A stretch of 64,000 bases of DNA. It comes from Saccharina japonica (Eukaryota; Sar; Phaeophyceae; Laminariales; Laminariaceae). A program made the position numbers and the translations under genes. The notes beneath the pieces are model-generated. The model was not told the origin of the DNA, ran no database searches, and saw nothing but the letters and a program-made list of their open reading frames with translations. Positions 22,201 through 33,590 of the stretch are shown in pieces. Where the stretch lies: the NCBI GenBank assembly GCA_008828725.1, contig MEHQ01003738.1, positions 177,425 through 241,424 of the forward strand, written 5' to 3'. Position 1 is the first letter of the stretch; each line of letters begins with the position of its first letter.

Positions 22201-23785
22201 GTGTCCTCTAGGTCTGAGATCAGGAAGGCCTTGAGCCGCGCAAGAAGGCCTTGCAGCGACACCCACAGCCACGAAAGGACCGCCAAGTAGGGGGCGGCCA
22301 GCTCGTCGGTGGGCTCTTGCTGAGGGTGGGCGAGCGGGCGGGCAGACAGTTGCCAAAGCATGACGCATGTCGACAGGACAGGAGTGTCGTCAGTCGTCAG
22401 GGGATTGAAAAACAAAGCGTCGTGTGCGTGTTTTGAGCCATGCAAGGTTTTGGAGCGGGCTTGCCTACGTAGGATGGGAGTGGCTGTTCGTTCTACTGCA
22501 GTACAGGCGGAAGTGACGTTCTGTTATGTGTGTAGTTCGTCTTCGCGAGGTCTCCGCATTTTGTTTAAGTCTATTGACAATCAGAACCATGTCAGTGAGT
22601 ACTGCACAATTTTTCGTAGACTAGTCTACATACTCAAACTCTACTCTACACTTCAGATTATTCTCGTTTGCCGCAACACCTCGATATAACTCACAAGATA
22701 TATGTGCACCCTCAGATTATTCGAGGAAGAAACCCGACACACAGACATTTCAGATGGCCAAACTTCCACCAAAGGGTTACTAATACTAATACGTCCAAGT
22801 CTACGGCAACAGGATAACTCTATAGCACCAGAGGCAACCATCTATCTAACGCTTTCTTTGGGTATTCATCACCTAATTGATCTCCTTTTGTTTTGTTATT
22901 TCCAAGGTCTCCCTCGTACAACATACAACCCAACAGGTCAATCACTTTCGCTGTCCAGCTCAACTCGTGAAAGGTTTTCCGCGCAGCAGTATTCTGAACA
23001 AGCCGTGGTACAGCTAAGCATAACCAGGTAACTATTTTTTCGCCATATACATGAACTTGTTGCATGGCTCCCGAATTCTTACAATGAACAGAGGCGGAGA
23101 GGTGAGGCGATGAAAGGAAACAAACACTTTTTTTTTTTTTTTTTGCCGTATCGCTGGCAGAAAACAACCCGAAACACGCCGGCATCACACATAACTCCAT
23201 GCCACCCCAGAAAAGCCACGCTCCTTCAATAAATTCTGCGGGTTGATAACTATTTTCCATCCGCAACCATGGAACTCGTTGGATTTTTGCGACAGTATCG
23301 ATCTCAGTCTACCCAGGGCACTATCCGGTCAAGCCCGTAAAAAAATCCTCACTCACGTCCTCATTCCCATCCCCACCCCCACCCCCATCCCCATCCCCCG
23401 CTCCGTCGGTAACAGGCCAAGCGTCCGGCAGCCGCTGCGCCTCCCAGGCCCCAGTCGCCGGCCGCAGCGTGGCAGATGCAGGGCGAGCCGCAAACAGGGC
23501 ATCGGTGAGCCTGTCAGTGGCTGCTGCTGCTGCTGCTGCGGTGGCGGTGGAGGCAGCGGCGGGTGCTCTACGGCCGCTAGGAGCATCAGTCACGGGCGCA
23601 AGAACCACGTCGTGGTGCTGGGAGGTCTCAGCGTCGCTGAACTCGTGAGCGGGGTCGCCGGTGCCGTTTGCCCCGAGGTCGTCGTCGTCGTCGTCGTCGA
23701 CCGCCAAGAACAACGGCACTTCACTCGTGTTCCGTCCCAGAAGCAACCCGTACGCCGATGTGGTCACCGCGCGAAGAGCCACCGC
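19271..23785 (-). CDS. predicted single-pass membrane protein, multi-exon (family member 1)
   Basis: Three minus-strand exons fit in phase: 23785-23357 (phase 0 to 0, donor GTGAGT), 22319-22102 (after CCACCCTCAG, donor GTGAGT, two bases over) and 19745-19271 (after GCTTGCAG, one base in). The first is Asp/Ala/Thr-rich with a seven-Asp run (LAVDDDDDDDLGANG). The second is Trp/Leu-rich (EPTDELAAPYLAVLSWLWVS ... WASLRGDM) and ends QLSTMW. The last has one membrane helix (APVLAAAATACVVCWFFLRV), a probable coiled coil (MTESEMQDVIARVQEKVREE), an acidic linker and a basic end (KNRRGKKMHRAGRKHRKRS). The second exon resembles exon 48074-48426 of the gene at 44.5 kb, with identical phases. The acceptor of the first exon is weak (ACAAG), a signal-peptide exon should lie above 23.8 kb but is not identified, and more exons may lie in the 2.4 kb intron. 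Function unknown; a type I surface protein is inferred. Confidence 0.6.
19757..21690. other. large intron of the minus-strand gene; nothing recognised
   Basis: Intronic if the gene model is right. The open frame at 20813-20457 (-) has no matching splice signals that I could fit. One TACCAGGTA word at 20023. Confidence 0.45.
21699..22319. repeat. three ~150-bp copies of a coding exon, one inverted
   Basis: The exon at 22319-22102 (-) recurs as a second minus-strand copy at about 22020-21870 and as a plus-strand copy at about 21705-21865. Plus copy: PTDELGVSYFAVLSWLWVSL. Functional exon: PTDELAAPYLAVLSWLWVSL. The middle copy keeps QELLARLEGFVPSNLDGTWA. The plus and middle copies face each other as an imperfect hairpin. 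The extra copies lie in the gene's last intron and I see no evidence that they are spliced in. Confidence 0.8.
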
Positions 23786-23849
23786 CTTGTTTGGGACGGA
23801 TGGGAAGGGAAAACGTGAGCGAAAGGCGGCCAGACATGACACACGGTAC

Positions 23850-24895
23850 GGCAGCAGTTAGTTGCAGCAAGAGAGGGGCGGGGTTCAGATCGCGCTATTC
23901 CCCGGTTAATTTAGGTTTAGACTACGGCTGTAGCGGGGCATCCAGCGCAACATGTAGTGTACCTAGACTTACTATGTTGGGGAAAACAGTGTTTGGGCCC
24001 CAGGAGCTGATTAAAAGGCCCAATACACCCGTTTTACTCAGCGGAGCAATACAAAACACCGATTCCATCCTCAACATCCGCCCTGTAGTATTTCGAGGAT
24101 GCTCTGCAGCACTTATCCGTTTTTCTAGGGCCCCACTTTGTTTTTTTACGGAACTGATCAACTTTCGCGGAGGGTTTTGTTGGCCAGAAGTGAGGCCCAA
24201 AAACATGGGTTTTTGGTAGAAAATCATCATGTCCCAATAACTTGCAACATGGACAAACAGCCAAAACTATGGGTCTGAAAAAACGAAAAACTATTAAAAA
24301 AACTTTCGGGAAACCCCAGGAAGCCTTCTGAGGAGCTCACTGGTGTTTTTGGCAGTCTGTCTCTTCGAGGAAAACGTGGGTTTTGGGCGTCAAAACCCAG
24401 TTCCTGGAGTTGGTCTTAGGGTCATCCACTATTATCGAAAAGCTCGTTTCCTACCACACTTTTCTTCATTTTCGGATAAGACAAACAGGAAGAACATAAA
24501 CTGTCCCTGTTAATTCGCGCAAAAACATAGGAGCGCTTACGCGCAGCATTCCTCGTTTAGGAGTTTGCCCCTACTGTATGTTTCCACGGCATATATAAGG
24601 CAAACAATCGAAAAAAACAGGAATTTTTGAAAAAAAATCGGGGGGAAGACTTCTGCAAAAAAAATGGCCCTTGGGTGGATGAAGCAAGGACTATCCGGTA
24701 CCACCTTTACTCCACCCACACGATGCATCCGGGTGTACCATGTATTCGCATTGCGCTAAACGTTTGCTGCTGTGTTGCAATAGTAGGCTGGAGGGGGTTG
24801 GGGGGGGGGGGGGGGGGGGGGGGTGTCGTCCCTGGACGTTCCCGTGTGTCCAAGTCGTATGGCCATCGCGGGAGCGGATTTGGTGAAGTTTTGTA

Positions 24896-24931
<36 letters not shown>

Positions 24932-25250
24932 GAGATAGCGAGCGTCGGGGTCTGTTAGTCGGGAAGTCATTGGCACGGTCGGTTGCCCGAAGGGTGACTT
25001 TGGATAAAAAAATGCGAAACGCCTTTCCCCCGTTGGTACAAACCTACCCACGAGAAAACCCTGCAAAGCTAACACACTTGTTCGAGTAGTTTGTAGGACT
25101 ACTTGTTGTTTTACGGTATATGCCTCCACTTCCGCTGTTGTCATCGAGGCACAACGGAGGATGGCCAGAAAGACCCAACGCGAGCACCCATGCCAACATT
25201 CCAACCCGTTCGCAGCCAACTAGGCGGCAGTGTCGGGAGCCATGTTCAGA
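23850..25250. other. no supported gene; two very long poly(G) tracts
   Basis: G tracts of more than 20 nt at about 24796-24823 and more than 30 nt at about 24897-24930. The proline-rich minus-strand ORF comes from these. A minus-strand start MLAWVLALGLSGHPPLCL near 25.2 kb looks signal-like, but I could not connect it in phase to the gene below. Confidence 0.5.
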
Positions 25251-25257
25251 GGGTAAC

Positions 25258-25497
25258 TTTACGCGGACGAGGGGTGTGTGCTGGAGGAAACTGCAAGGCC
25301 GCCGCCTGTTCGTGAGACAGTTACCGTGGATGATGAACATGTCGGCGTGTGCGGAAGGGGTGACTTGCTGGAGCGGTCCTTTTGACTGGCCCAACAACTC
25401 ACCCTTACCGTACACGCCAACATATTCGCCACACAAGGTACTGGCTCATGAACAGATACCGCAGTCTTGCAGGTCTGCCAGCACACCCCCCTCGTCC
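25258..25497. repeat. inverted duplication of a coding-like segment
   Basis: A plus-strand segment (ACGAGGGGTGTGTGCTGGAG ... GGGGTGACTTGCTGG) is matched on the minus strand from 25497 to about 25365 (GACGAGGGGGGTGTGCTGGC ... GGGTGAGTTGTTGG). Arms of ~115 bp face each other around 25.38 kb. Both encode versions of the peptide FASQLPWMLKTSACVAG seen at 27.1 kb (-); the plus copy reads FVRQLPWMMNMSACAEG. Confidence 0.7.
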
Positions 25498-25499
25498 AC

Positions 25500-25768
25500 G
25501 TAAAGTGACTCGATGAACGTGGCTTCCGACACTGCCACCTGAAGCGCCATGGGCAGCACCAATCTTTACCTATCTGGCGACGCTGTCCAAATAATGAAGC
25601 GCGATTTTGCCACAGCGCGAAGGTAGACGCACGGGTTCGCTGGTCTGCGCGATCTGCTGGTGCACGCAGCCAAGTACACGGGAGAGCTCTCTAGATGACA
25701 TGATTCTGGCAGTGCAATCTCCTCTCTGGCACATAGCGGATCGTGTTTGCTTGTACTGTACATCCACT
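25500..25768 (-). pseudogene. diverged partner of the 27.3-27.0 kb exon
   Basis: Minus-strand EIALPESCHLESSPVYLA matches EIELPEKHNLESSPACLV of copy 2. The homologous DEG..L.DLQ part (LYVDEGGVLADLQDCGIC) lies further along in another frame, so the reading frame is broken. The product is unknown in both copies. Confidence 0.5.
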
Positions 25769-27035
25769 GAGCCTTCAGGTGGGTGTCGAGGTGCTACAAA
25801 TACATATATACCAGGTATGCAATTCATCCAGGGCATGATTCCATCCGGGTGGAAGCAACTATCTATCAATATGAAGTAGGAGGCATTGCCGGCAGACTAT
25901 GGCCACACGACGAGTAACCGCGATCCACTCCTCTTGATGCATAGATGGGTTATCGCTGACCATGGCACCATGACCAAGACCACTAGATGCTTAAATACGG
26001 TGTTATCATACTCGTAGCCCGGTCGGTCTCGTTGACCACAGGTGGTGGAATCGACGTGAGAGCACCAGTCTACATATATGCGAGGATCGCAGGATACTGG
26101 TGAGGTGAGCAGGCTTCGCTAGATCGAGAAGGGAGGCCAGTCTATGCCTCCCCCGATAAAGGGTAAAATACAGAGCAAGTATGACTAAGGCGCATTTCAG
26201 AAGCATCGCACTTTTTTAGAGCGTACCGATGCAATCGAAACGCACCACTGCCGTGCGTGTATGTTTTGTGCGCACGCGCATGAGAGCACTTGTACTGCTG
26301 TTACACCAGGGTTTGCGCTTCTGTACTCGTGCCACCGCTCGCGAAAACTACGCACGTTTCAGCTCAAGCGCTTGGCTTCACAGAGAGCTACTACGTACTG
26401 GAAGGAGCAATACTGTACCAGGTACCAGTACTTGACGCCATAGGACGACACCAGAAGCAATATTCGATATCGTACAGCACGCACAAGTACCAGGTACGCA
26501 ACAACATTTGAGGTCAGCTCATGATATAGACGACTTTCTCTCGGGTGTGTCCGCACGTATACTCAAGTATAACCGCCCTACGGCGACGACGACGCTGTCA
26601 TACTCTCTGCGCGCACCTGCTATACTCGTATAGGGCGCAGCGCGTATACCCTTAACTTTACTACGTACTCCATATTAAACACAGTAAGTACAAGCGATGC
26701 ATGCTACGGTAGAGGTGCAGTGCAGCAGTACGTTTTTTCTAAGGCTCATCACTCGAGGAGCTTCATACTATACTTTTGGTATGCCTCAACAAAAAAAAAC
26801 GGACTTTAAGACGAAAAACAAAAAAAGTGCCACGTACGTACCCGATGAACATCAAATCCCATGGCCTACTTACTGCAAGTATGCAATCGAAAAATATTGC
26901 AACACAAGCACAAAAATTCTGACGATTTTGGGGTTAAGAAGCCCGATCATTCAGGAATCCCTTCGGCCAAAAAAAGTGCTATCTCTACCTCTACCGTAGC
27001 ACGCGTCAAACAAAACGATTGGCTCAACAACTCAC

Positions 27036-27302
27036 CCCTGCCACACACGCGGACGTCTTCAACATCCACGGTAGCTGGCTGGCAAACAGGCCGTAGCCTT
27101 GTAAGTCCTGGGGCAGATCTCCCTCGTCCATGTACACGGGCGCGCTGAACATGATCTGTGAAAATGGAGCACGGGGTTGGCCACAGCGTTGAGCGTACAG
27201 GGTGGACGCACGGATTGGTGCGATTTTGCTCATCATCTGGATGCAGACAAGGCAAGCGGGAGAGCTCTCCAGATTATGCTTTTCTGGCAGTTCAATCTCG
27301 TA
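27036..27302 (-). CDS. candidate exon, unknown protein
   Basis: Open segment EIELPEKHNLESSPACLV ... YMDEGDLPQDLQGYGLF ... QLPWMLKTSACVAG ending at a GTGAGT donor (27035). Codon pattern is strongly coding-like, and the partner in copy 1 preserves the same words, as does the inverted piece at 25.26 kb. No domain recognised. The acceptor (about 27302) is weak. Because this gene piece exists in at least three local versions, it may belong to a repeat-amplified gene family. Confidence 0.45.
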
Positions 27303-27404
27303 TCGCACATTGCGGGTCATGAATGCGTGTTGTACTATTAATACTGTACATGCACTACAATATGCCTTGAAGCGGGTGCCTAGGTGTTGTACATAGAGCC
27401 GCTC

Positions 27405-27745
27405 GCCCCGGTAGACTAGTGGTCAGGTTCAAGGGCTACCAGCATTGGTACCCGAGTTTAAATCCCACCGTGGTGAGATTTTGACTTGAAAAAATAAAAG
27501 GGAACCAATTGCTGAGAGCGCCTTCGTGGTGTGGGTAGGCGGAATCCGACGCAAGTCGACGAGACAAGAAATTGCTGACATCTTCTCGCGATAAAAATGC
27601 AAGGCGCGTACAGTAGTGGGGAGGGGGAAGAAGCGCCTACTTAGTGACCCTGGGTCTGAGTTACGACTAAAGAGGGAGAGAGAGAAAAAGGGCGAAGATA
27701 ATAAATGGGAGACGTACGTAGAAAAAACAAAAAAACAAACAAACA
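27405..27745 (+). mobile_element. tRNA-derived SINE
   Basis: Head CTCGCCCCGGTAGACTAGTGG (A-box-like TAGACTAGTGG) and GAGTTTAAATCCC (B-box-like), then TGAGATTTTGA, GCTGAGAGCGCCTTCG, TTCTCGCGATAAAAATGCAA, AGTGGGGAGGGGG, CTGAGTTACGACTAAAGAGG, GAAGATAATAAATGGGA and an A-rich tail. Copy 1 of the duplication has no insert at the matching point (about 25797). Confidence 0.85.
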
Positions 27746-28197
27746 TACATACGAATGGCATGCCATTCATGCAGGGCATTATACCGCCCAGGTGGAAGCA
27801 ATCATCTACGGGGAATCACCGGCAGACCAAGACCTCACGACGAGCAACCGCGATCCGCTCCTCCTATTTATGGATGCATGGGTGGGTTATCGCTCACCAC
27901 TACATCATGACCAATATTCCTATAGACGTTGAATACCGGTACTATCATACTCGTAGCTCGGTAGGTCTCGTTGACCACAGGTGGTGGGATCGACTTGAGA
28001 ACATCAGTCTTCATGTAATGTGAGGATCGTAGGATACTGATGAGGTGGGCAGACTGCGCTAAACCGAGAACGGAGGCCAGTCTATGCCTCCCCCGTTAAA
28101 GGGTACGTAGAGTGCAGAGTAAGTAGGTAAGGCGCAGTTCGGAAGCATCGCACAATTCCAGCCCGTATCGGTGCAACCGAAGCACACCACGTGCGTG

Positions 28198-28600
28198 TCT
28201 CGCCCCGGTGGTCTAGTGGTTACTCTCGAATGCTACTATTTAATATTTATATGAATGCAATATGCCCTGGAGCTCGAATCCCACCGTGGGGTGAGATTTT
28301 GAGCTTATTTGAGATTAAAGAAAAGGAATCAAGTGCTGAGAGCGCCTTCGTAGCGTGGGTATATAGGGCGCAATGCGACGCGAGTCGACAAGGGAAGAAA
28401 GGGCTGAAGTCTTCTCGCGATAAAAATGCAAGGCGCGAACCGTACGTACGTAGCGGGGAGGGGGGATAAGAGCCTGCAATGTGTCCCCGGATCCGAGTTA
28501 CGACTTTGGGCGGGAGAGAGAGAGGGAGGGAAAGAAGTGCGAACATAATACACTGAACGTGATGGGAACAGACAACACTGAACGTGATGGGAACACACAT
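28198..28600 (+). mobile_element. tRNA-derived SINE, longest copy
   Basis: Head TCGCCCCGGTGGTCTAGTGG (A box TGGTCTAGTGG), an inserted AT-rich stretch, B box GAGCTCGAATCCC, the same body, and a 3' part ending in GAACGTGATGGGAACA repeated twice. Copy 1 is empty here (about 26262). Confidence 0.85.
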
Positions 28601-29044
28601 AAAAGGATGTTCGGTGCGCACCTATGGGGTATGGGATATGACCCCATAGGTGCACACGCGCATGAGGGCACTGCACCGTTAACCCCTGCTACCAGGTCAG
28701 CTGCTCCTGTTTCTGTGCTATATACGTGCCACCGCTCGCGAAAACTATGCACGTCTCCCCCGACTTTACAGAGAGCTACGTACGTACCGCATGGTACTAC
28801 CCGGTACCTGGTACTCCATAGGACGGCACCAGAGGCAATCTTCCATGCCCAACGCGTACTCGTACGAACTGCATGTCCTGGAGCCTGTAGTGGTACGCAG
28901 CAACGACTGATCCGCTATAAATAGAGACGCCTTTCTCTCGATGCTGGCACATTGCCGCCCTGCGGCGACGATGACGCTGTCTATACTCTTTGCGCACCTG
29001 CTTATTATACCCGTGGGGCAGCGCGTACGACCTTGGAAGTTGAA

Positions 29045-29446
29045 ATGGCCGACCTCTCGCTCTTCCGCAGCAACGCCGGGCGTGTGACTACCAGAGTACA
29101 GCGAGGTTGCTCTCTGTCTCCCCCAAAGCCACCACGGCGATCACAACTTCTCTTACACGTGCCCCCCGGAGAGCTTGCGCCAAGAAACTCGCTTGCTTGG
29201 GGAAGGCAGGGGCAGTTTGCGCGCGCGGTCCAAGCCCCCCTTCCAAGGTGGGCATTCCTATACCGTCTCTCGAGATTTGAGAGGGTGGACACCGAGGTTC
29301 GAAATGGTGGACGCCCGTTGGTCGGCGAATCAGGAGAACGCCCATCGCATGCAAGAGTCATATCCGCTGACCAGTGGTCTTCTCGGATCTTTGCTCTTTG
29401 GGCTCCAGCAGGTTCAAACGCGGCAAATGACCTACAGCAGGTTGTT
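29045..29446 (+). other. weak candidate exon(s), unknown gene
   Basis: From ATG 29045 a frame opens as MADLSLFRSNAGRVTTRVQR up to a possible donor at CCAAG/GTGGGC (about 29247). A second frame reads MVDARWSANQENAHRMQESY then TSGLLGSLLFGLQQVQ up to CAGCAG/GTTG (29446). Codon use is coding-like in both. I could not fit one phase-consistent model and name no family. Confidence 0.3.
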
Positions 29447-29499
29447 CAGCCTTCTTCTGTCTGCAAGCTGATTGAACGGTAGTTACTGCTGCCTAGTGC

Positions 29500-32345
29500 C
29501 CCGTGCAGCAGGAGGGATAATCAAGCTCGAGAGCTGTATGCACTCTTCGCTTGCTACTCGGGTTCCTGTACGTTGGGTGGTTGGGTCAGGCACACGCACA
29601 AGCAAGGCAAGCCTTGGGCACAGCAGATGGGGGGGCGGCTCCCAAGAACTACCTGTAAGTAAACGCCGCAGAAGAATATGAACTCCCTGATTCCGCCGCA
29701 TTTTCTAGTTTGAGTTTCTCAAGCAGCTCAAGCAGGTAGCAGGCAGCAGGCAGCAGCAGGCGCAGTGCAGCACTTACACACTTACACACCGTCCTTCATG
29801 TCAATGCGCTGCAGTGGTCGTACCATCGTACCTTTCGCAAGGCCCTTGGCGTTAGATGGTGAGCGGTGATATCACGTACGGAGGAGTGCAGCATATTGAA
29901 CACACCCGAGGGTGTCATATCATACGTATTCGTACGTAGTCCGCTTGCTTCTCGGTACTCTCGTAGCATATACGTATGCACTGCTCCAACTGCTGGTGCA
30001 TTCGTGCATCCTATAACGCGGCAGCAGCACAGCAGTACCCACCATAGTACGTTCGTAGCCGCAGCGTGAACTGGTACCAGGTACCAGGTATGCTTGTGTG
30101 TGTAGTCAGTGTTGGGCCTTGCAGTGTGTGCATGCTTATCGCCAGTCGTCGGTACCATGGGCTTTGCGAGTGCTGTCCTCGTCCCAGAAAAACAGTCACC
30201 CTCTGAATGGCCGTACTTATACTACTGCTGTCTGCTGTTTGTAGCGTGTTGCTGCGCTGTCTCTGGATTGTATTATTGTTTCGTGGTTGATGTACTGCTA
30301 CTGCTGTTGTATGCCTCTCTTCGTCGATGTCAGGAGAGATCACGTTCACCCCTTGACAGACAGCAATTTGACTTACACCGAAACTATGTTAGTGTGGAAC
30401 ACTCAGCCCTTGACAGCGCACGTTTTGCCCTGCTTGACATGTCCCCTGACTCCTGACATTAGAGACATCTTTGCTCTTCGTACCGCGCCCGCCAAACGGC
30501 CAACATGCTGCTACACTCACGAGGCACGCCTTACGTACGCTCAAATTCTTGGAGGAGAAAATGGCACTGGTACTTTTTACTTTTTTAACCGAGTTGTGTG
30601 TGGCGATGTACGTTTTGCTCAGCCACTACTGGTGCTTGCGTACCTGCACCTGCGATATATGTTTCTACAGCACTACTACTGTAGTCCAGTCTATCATGAT
30701 CATGTCGACATCTATTTGACAAACTCTTGCTGTAGATTCTCAACCGAACTGCAGCCCTACGTGTTCACCCGTTGTCTCCATTTGTAAGATGCTGGTGTAT
30801 AAGAAGCAGGAGAACACCACGCAGGCAGCAGTAGCCAGCAATAGCTCAGACCCAAATCTACACCATCACAATTTCCCCATCTGTCCTCACTACCTGTCTC
30901 TCATGTCTTGTGTGTGTCCTTGCAAGTACGCATTGACTACCAGTTCAAGCAGCAGTACTAAAAATCAATAGGTACAGCAGGACTTCGTACCTTGCTCCAG
31001 CAAGTAGAAGTGCTATTAATATTACTTCCGTATTTATCATTTCCAGGCATATACTACAGTACTCACAATGCTAGCATAATCTACGTACAGCAACCTAAGC
31101 TTCAACACAAGAAGCGGAAACAGGAGGAGCTATAATAGCATGGCAGCCATCCAACAAAGCAACAATCACGTGCCACCTCCTATTACACAACAGTATGCGT
31201 ACTGCTTGTTGTTCATACAGCAGCACCAAGAATCGTTCATTCATGGGACAGCCATCTATGGTCGACCGTGCATATCGTTCGGAACTATTGCCATTGCTGC
31301 TAGAAATGATCGCCGTATTATATTCGCAACATACCCATGCACGTTCATACATAGCCCAAAACCCAAAACAGGTTCGAAGTCCACCTTTAAAACTATTGAA
31401 CTCTTCATGAACACCCAACGATCGTTACGTATGCGGCGTGCTGTGTAGGTATTAGGTACGATACGTCCTACGGGAAGACGGCGAACAACCCCACATACAT
31501 GCTCGTGTGGTTCTGGTTACAAACCTTCGCATTTGCCAGACTGCGCTCTGACTGCCGAGTCAGTCAGTAGAATGTACCCTAACACCGCCCATGTCGAACG
31601 TGGTGATTGCTGTCGTCAGCAGGCGCTCCCGTCAAAGTGTTCTGGTGTTGACGGTCATCGCTTTGATGGAGGGTAATCGTGGACGTTGGCTGTGGTGATG
31701 GCGAAACCTCGGTCTCTCATGCGCCTACGGCATGCTTTGGGTGTGGAGGACAAGCGAGACACAGGGAAGTAAGTGGCACTGTCCCGTGTCATAACCGGTC
31801 TCCTCGACGAGGGCTAAAGTGGTAACGGCGCGGAAGGACACTATCTGAACGCAGATACGCCTACAACTCGCGGATACGAGAGCTGGTGGAGAAGACAGGA
31901 ATCCAGGTACGGCGATGTACTCGTCATCCTTAGCGTCGCCGTAGGTCAACAGCTCGCCTGCCGCATCGATCTGCTGTGTGGGGGTTCATGTGTGTGTAGG
32001 AAAAGTAATCGGTACAATGATAGCACTCGGTTTCTCCTCTTGAGTGATCCAAGGTAACCACAGAAGGGAGATGATAGTTCCACAGACATGTACATATATG
32101 TTTCGATTTGAATTTGCACGGAGCGAACGGAGTCCCTCCATAGACCTGTACGGTAAATATGGACTTATAATAATTTCGTATGTTCTTAAGAGACTTGTTG
32201 TGGGCCAGGAAAAAAACGCAGACAGTCGGGGCAGAAGGAGTCACATCGTAGCCGAGTGCTATGTATGACTTGCTGATGTCGAGTCGAAAATCAAATTATT
32301 GCGGTCGTGGTGTTTGCGAACTTTGACCACCACGTATCACTGCAG
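29500..32345. other. no supported gene
   Basis: Open frames at 30109-30456 and 30287-30787 (+) are hydrophobic but have ordinary background codon use. Two overlapping TACCAGGTA words at 30075-30090. No shared repeats found. Confidence 0.5.
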
Positions 32346-32349
32346 GCAA

Positions 32350-32478
32350 CAAGTTATTACGGGGGACCATAGTAAACACTAGTAAATAGGGACCAAATAT
32401 TGTTAGTAAAAAACGGTAAATATTAAGGTTTTTGTCTGCACCGTCGGTCCTATTTACTATGGTCCCCGGTAATAGTAT
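32350..32478. mobile_element. ~125-bp foldback MITE, GGACCATAGTAAA ends
   Basis: Left TTATTACGGGGGACCATAGT..AAATAGGGACC pairs with right GGTCCTATTTACTATGGTCC..GGTAATAG as inverted arms of about 40 bp, with an AT-rich centre. A TTA- or TAA-type target site is possible but not certain. A single copy in this window, so the family is not proven. Confidence 0.65.
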
Positions 32479-32550
32479 CAAAACGGACGCACATACTTTT
32501 ACGGTTTTCTTTTCGAGACCAATGCTGAGCCCGCGTTTGGTGGGAAACGA

Positions 32551-33129
32551 TTACAATGGGGCACAAATACCAATTAGTGCACTTGTACCGCCGATTTTAG
32601 CCTGGAGGGCGTCCGAAATGGTCGATCGCTTGTCGAAACGAGTCCGGCATCTCTCCAAGGACCGTCCTGGAATAGGAACTTTTCCGATTCGCAATTGGCA
32701 CAGGTTGAGATTTTTTCCCATTGGCTCATTTAAGGTTGAGTTGAAAACCCAGTTTCTTTCCACAAAATATAGGGGGTGCATTGTGTGGAAACAATTCACT
32801 GCCGCACGGAAATGGGTCAGTCGGCAAAACCTTTCGAGCTGCTCTGCTGATTTCGAGGCGGAAAACTTCCGTAGATGAGAGATACTCTTTTCGACAAGCG
32901 GTAGACCGTCGTGGACGCCTTTCGGGCAAAAATCGGCACTAAAAGTGCCAAAAGTGGTGTTCAATATTGCCCCATATATTCTTCGTTTCCCGTAAGAAAT
33001 GGCCTGATCACCTACTCGATAGAAAACAACAATTTCGGATCGGGGCTTTTGGTAGCATTCTGTTGGGGCCAAAATTGGCCACAGCGGTAGTCGGGCCAGG
33101 AGAAGCCACAGCTTCACATGCTTGAACAA
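32551..33129 (-). other. 192-codon open frame of unknown status
   Basis: Longest uninterrupted minus-strand frame of the region (begins FKHVKLWLLLARLPLWPILA after an alternative start). The other strand is also open for 148 codons, and codon pattern is not clearly biased. No family recognised. I list it because the length is unusual, not because I believe it is a gene. Confidence 0.2.
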
Positions 33130-33590
33130 GGGAAATTGTCAAAAAGAGGGATACCTCTTATTTACCCCCGGAGTTTTCAGCCAAACAGGAGCATAGGAAA
33201 AGCAGTCCCTTGGCAGATAGGTGCCCGTGCGTGCCCCAGCCTGACTCAAATTCAATTATGACGCACTGGCAAGACGCCCGCAGACCATGTCGAGCACGCA
33301 CAGCTTTTGTTTTTTCGGTACGTTATTGGGGCTAGTGGCACCGTGGCGGAGGGGGGTGCACAATGATCCCCCGTTTTGACTCCAAAATCGAGGGCATAGG
33401 GCCCGACACTTCTACTCTATTTATGTAGTACCTGTACCCCCTTTTGGCTAGGATTTTTTCCTATATGACCGAAAAACATACCCCATGTTGACCATTATCG
33501 ACAGCTTCGAAGCTCTGCCGTGAATCTGTTCTGAACAATTCAGTTCGCAAGCTCATTTTTCAATGTTGTTGCTGTTGTTGTTGTTGTCGC
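33130..33590. other. nothing recognised
   Basis: Ordinary sequence ahead of the duplicated block; ends in a TTG/CTG run and a TTGTGCAG acceptor-like site at 33598. Confidence 0.5.

Larger units (their letters stand above)
25258..26655. repeat. segmental duplication, copy 1
   Basis: Collinear with 26.99-29.03 kb. Landmarks: CCCAACAACTCACCC, GGGAGAGCTCTC.AGAT, CAGGGCAT.AT.CC..CC, GGTCTCGTTGACCACAGGTG, GGAGGCCAGTCTATGCCTCC, CCACCGCTCGCGAAAACTA and ATAGGACG.CACCAGA. Roughly 80-85% identity by eye. Copy 1 lacks both SINEs of copy 2. Confidence 0.85.
26990..29030. repeat. segmental duplication, copy 2
   Basis: Head-to-tail partner of 25.26-26.65 kb, longer because two SINEs were added. Similarity ends near GGGGCAGCGCGTA at about 29.02 kb (partner GGGCGCAGCGCGTA at 26.64 kb). 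Confidence 0.85.

Noticed and set aside
22873-22993. Minus-strand segment with acceptor and donor (NTAARKTFHELSWTAKVIDL)
   Set aside because: It lies between two exons of the membrane-protein gene but ends one base over, which does not fit the phase-0 start of the next exon; coding pattern is weak.
24707-25219. 170-codon minus-strand open frame rich in proline
   Set aside because: The prolines come from two poly(G) tracts; the rest has no coding bias.
27405-27480. Possible genuine tRNA gene
   Set aside because: Only A- and B-box words are kept; no cloverleaf. It is the head of a SINE with body and A-rich tail.
29175-29471. Mpv17/PMP22-like protein
   Set aside because: A stretch (YPLTSGLLGSLLFGLQQVQ) faintly recalls that family's N-terminus, but no further motif supports it.
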